NCBI RefSeq assembly: GCF_029946515.1
Contig: NZ_JARZHH010000002.1
Coordinates: 62,001 to 126,000, forward strand
From: Polyangium sp. 6x1
GTDB lineage: Bacteria > Myxococcota_A > Polyangia > Polyangiales > Polyangiaceae
DNA length: 64,000 bases
Direction of reading: 5' to 3'
Positions 61,920 through 64,000 of this stretch are shown here, piece by piece. A program made the position numbers and the translations under genes. The notes beneath the pieces were generated by a model that saw only the letters and a program-made list of their open reading frames with translations, did not search any database and had not been told where the DNA came from. Positions within the stretch are counted from its first letter, which is position 1, and each line of letters begins with the position of its first letter.

Positions 61920-63554
61920 TCACCAATCGAGCCGCAGCCGCCCGTCCGTGTAGATCCGGTTCGCCTTGCCGAGGTCCGTCGACCCGTTCTCGATCGCCCG
62001 GTGCACGTTCACGGCGGGCCGGAGCAGCGCATCCCTGCCGAGATCGAACCTTTGACCTCGAACGATCGCCCGATACGCCTTGTCGAGCGCGAGCGCGCGC
62101 TCGCGCGAGGGAAGGAGCAGGAAGGCGAGGTCGCGATCGCCGCCGGGCGCCGCGCGTCGCAGCTCGGACGCCGCGAGGACGCCGCCGGGGAAGAAGCGCG
62201 CGAGCATCTCGTCGTTCGCGCGCAGCTCGTCGCCTCCGCCCACGCGACGCAGGTACGTGAGCACCTCGGGCTCCGCGTGTCCGAGCTCGGGCGCGTCGGG
62301 CATGCCGCGCAGGTCCTGCGCGCGAAAGCCCTCCGCGCCCGGCACCTTGCGCGCGAAGGCGAACGTCTGATCGACCGTGACCCCGAGGCCGGAATGGCAG
62401 CCCATGCAGAATCGGTGCTCCTCGTCGGTCGACAGCCGGAGCCGCCCCTCGGCGTCCTCGATGAAGCCCTGCAACTGCCAGCCGAACGCATTGCGCAGCC
62501 CGCTCGTCGCCGACCCCGTGTACACGGGCAAGAGCCCCTCGTCTTTCTCGTCCTGCTCTTTTTCATAGGCCCGGAGCAGCGCCCATCGATCGAGCTTCAG
62601 CACCTTGCGTGAATACCTGAGCTCCTTCATGCGCCGCGCGACGTACCCCGGCGCGTCCGGATCCAGGTAGCGGACCGAATGCAAAAACTCCACGCCGCGC
62701 GGATAGATCCCTCGTTCGATCGGCTCGCCCGACGCGCCGCCCGCATACGTGCGCGGCAAGCGCCGCACGCGCGTCACGCCCGCGGCGAGCGCGCCGTCGC
62801 CATCGAGGTCCTCCCCGAGCAGACGCTCGTCCACCGGCTCGATCGCGCGTTCGATCCGATCCGCCGGCGCGTCCGGATCCGTCGTGATCGCCGCTTCGAG
62901 CAACGACAGGTTCAGCCTGTAGATCGCGCGTGACGGCGCGCCGTGCTCGTCCGTGCGAAACGCTTCGGGCAACCGGATGAACACGTCGTCCGTGCTCCCG
63001 TTCGTCGGCCAGAACGTCCCGGGAAACGGCTTGAAGCGCAGCGCGCGGAAGCCGCTCCCGTCGCGCGCGAACCCCTCGTCGTCGAAGCCGCGATCGAGAT
63101 CGAGATCCGGCACGTAGCCTTCGTACCCGCGCGCGTTCGCGAGCGCGCGCCGCAGCGGCGTGTAGTTGTCCTCGCGCACGTAGGCGAGGATCGCCTCGTC
63201 GGGCACCAGCGCGATCTCCGCGCTCCGATCGACGAACAGGTTCTCGTAGTGGTTCGTGAGGGCTGCGTCCGAGAACGCGTACGCCTCCTGCAGATGCGCG
63301 TCCGCGCGCACGTTCGGGCCGTGCGCGCTCGTGTGGCAGACCCAGCACGGGTTCGAGGCGCCGCCGGTCTTCGTGTAACAGAGCGGCGGCACCGAGGCCT
63401 CGGGGTTCTCCACGCGCCCTGCCGCCTCGCGGGCGCGCGCGAGCGGGTCGTAGAGGCCCTCGGCGGCCCGCTCCTCGTGTTGCCCACAGGAGGCCGCCAC
63501 GAGGGCCAGGACGAGCCCGCAGGCGAGCGCGAACGAGGCCTCTCGCGCCTTCAC
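61920..63554 (-). CDS. Predicted lipoprotein with two CxxCH heme-type motifs
   Basis: The start is GTG 63554, overlapping the PhoX-family stop (GTGA). The protein has 544 residues. A lipoprotein signal (FALACGLVLALVAASCG, Cys23) is followed by CYTKTGGASNPCWVCH near 60-75 and, near 385, HRFCMGCHSGLG. Two CxxCH motifs suggest covalent c-type hemes, though motif spacing and overall sequence do not match a cytochrome family I can name. Between them lies a globular part with an EF-hand-like DLDGDGALAAG. Predicted site: periplasm or outer membrane. Co-transcription with the PhoX/DUF839 gene suggests the pair works together, perhaps in an oxidative or phosphate-related process. Confidence 0.8.
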   Translation of the reverse strand: MKAREASFALACGLVLALVAASCGQHEERAAEGLYDPLARAREAAGRVENPEASVPPLCYTKTGGASNPCWVCHTSAHGPNVRADAHLQEAYAFSDAALTNHYENLFVDRSAEIALVPDEAILAYVREDNYTPLRRALANARGYEGYVPDLDLDRGFDDEGFARDGSGFRALRFKPFPGTFWPTNGSTDDVFIRLPEAFRTDEHGAPSRAIYRLNLSLLEAAITTDPDAPADRIERAIEPVDERLLGEDLDGDGALAAGVTRVRRLPRTYAGGASGEPIERGIYPRGVEFLHSVRYLDPDAPGYVARRMKELRYSRKVLKLDRWALLRAYEKEQDEKDEGLLPVYTGSATSGLRNAFGWQLQGFIEDAEGRLRLSTDEEHRFCMGCHSGLGVTVDQTFAFARKVPGAEGFRAQDLRGMPDAPELGHAEPEVLTYLRRVGGGDELRANDEMLARFFPGGVLAASELRRAAPGGDRDLAFLLLPSRERALALDKAYRAIVRGQRFDLGRDALLRPAVNVHRAIENGSTDLGKANRIYTDGRLRLDW

Positions 63555-64000
63555 CGCGCCCCGTGTGGCCACACGCTCGGCACGTGCTCGCCCGGGTGCT
63601 GCACGCTCACGAACAGCGTGCGCATGTCCGCCGCGAGCGCCGGCCCTGTGGCCTCCGCGTCGCTCGGCAGCGCCACGATGCGGAACGCCTTGCCGAACGT
63701 CGGCGACGCGACGCCGGGCGCGCCCGCGGCGTGCGCGCGATCGAGGTCGAGGAAGTATACCGCATCGGCTCGTTCGTTCGTCGCGAAGTTCCCGTCCGTG
63801 CCGAACCACACGCCTCCCTCGCGATCGATCAGGATGTTGTCGGGGTTCGACGCATCGTACGGACCCGTAGCATTCGTGCCGGCCCAGACGCGGAAGAACG
63901 CGAACGTCGTCGACGCCGCCGGGCTCATCGCGTTCGCCTCCTGCAAGGCGAAGACGTTCCCGACCCTGTCGGGGCGCGTCACCGAGGCGAGCGCGTGCGC
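63551..64000 (-). CDS. PhoX/DUF839 family protein, C-terminal part
   Basis: The gene runs off the right edge; only the last ~149 residues are visible. They contain NPDNILIDREGGVWFGTDG and, near the end, EATGPALAADMRTLFVSVQHPGEH, two signature stretches of the calcium-dependent PhoX-type alkaline phosphatase/DUF839 beta-propeller family. The family acts in the periplasm, usually after Tat export; the signal peptide would be outside the window. The stop overlaps the start of the CxxCH lipoprotein gene. Confidence 0.88.
   Translation of the reverse strand, partial: AHALASVTRPDRVGNVFALQEANAMSPAASTTFAFFRVWAGTNATGPYDASNPDNILIDREGGVWFGTDGNFATNERADAVYFLDLDRAHAAGAPGVASPTFGKAFRIVALPSDAEATGPALAADMRTLFVSVQHPGEHVPSVWPHGAR

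Noticed and set aside
59665..61926. A 753-residue version of the CHAT protein starting near 61926
   Set aside because: Its first ~340 residues overlap the methyltransferase gene in another frame and look like shadow sequence; CHAT-like sequence begins only near 60900.

Overview
The window is high-GC DNA with the look of a large-genome myxobacterium (Myxococcota, probably the Sorangium/Polyangium side). The evidence is a giant hybrid NRPS/PKS assembly line, a TOMM kinase/cyclase fusion, CHAT and TIR-like proteins, TPR lipoproteins and an RsbR-type PAS-STAS protein. This is an inference from gene content; no rRNA or other phylogenetic marker is present.

Region 1 (1-31852, + strand) is an assembly line of four proteins: the end of an NRPS whose adenylation domain is split by a luciferase-like monooxygenase (A-domain code fits Gly); a KS-AT-KR-ACP protein; a KS-AT-ACP-C-A-PCP protein (A code matches Thr); and a 5588-residue NRPS, TubC docking domain-(C-A-PCP)x5-TE. 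The main oddity is at the junction of the last two. The Thr module has a carrier protein without its serine. The next C domain has lost its catalytic His and the next A domain its core motifs, but the following PCP is intact. A whole PCP-C-A unit spanning two proteins therefore looks dead. The later A codes read Val-like, Val-like, Ala and one unassigned. A penicillin-acylase-type lipoprotein follows the TE gene.

Region 2 (31874-37864) holds accessory genes: a frameshifted membrane-protein remnant, a cyclic-peptide-type ABC exporter, an MbtH-like protein, and a tightly overlapping - strand operon (3-hydroxyacyl-CoA dehydrogenase, free ACP, acyl-CoA dehydrogenase, aminoacyl-tRNA-synthetase-like amino acid:carrier-protein ligase). 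Together these look like a route to an aminomalonyl-ACP extender unit from serine, probably for one of the two PKS modules.

Region 3 (38160-48503, - strand) is a second, ribosomal natural-product locus (TOMM): an enhancer-binding regulator, a kinase/cyclase/ATPase/TPR fusion, a two-domain leader precursor ending in Cys-Cys-Cys, a fused E1-like/YcaO cyclodehydratase and an amidohydrolase.

Region 4 (48539-64000) holds a glutathione peroxidase, an SDR, a PAS-STAS protein, a TIR-like protein with a possible ubiquitin-like C-terminus, and a CHAT-protease locus with three lipoproteins sharing one domain (one is transcribed towards the others). It ends with a leucine-carboxyl-type methyltransferase, a CxxCH lipoprotein and a PhoX/DUF839 fragment. 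No stretch over 300 bases lacks a gene. I found no tRNA, rRNA, CRISPR array or insertion sequence.
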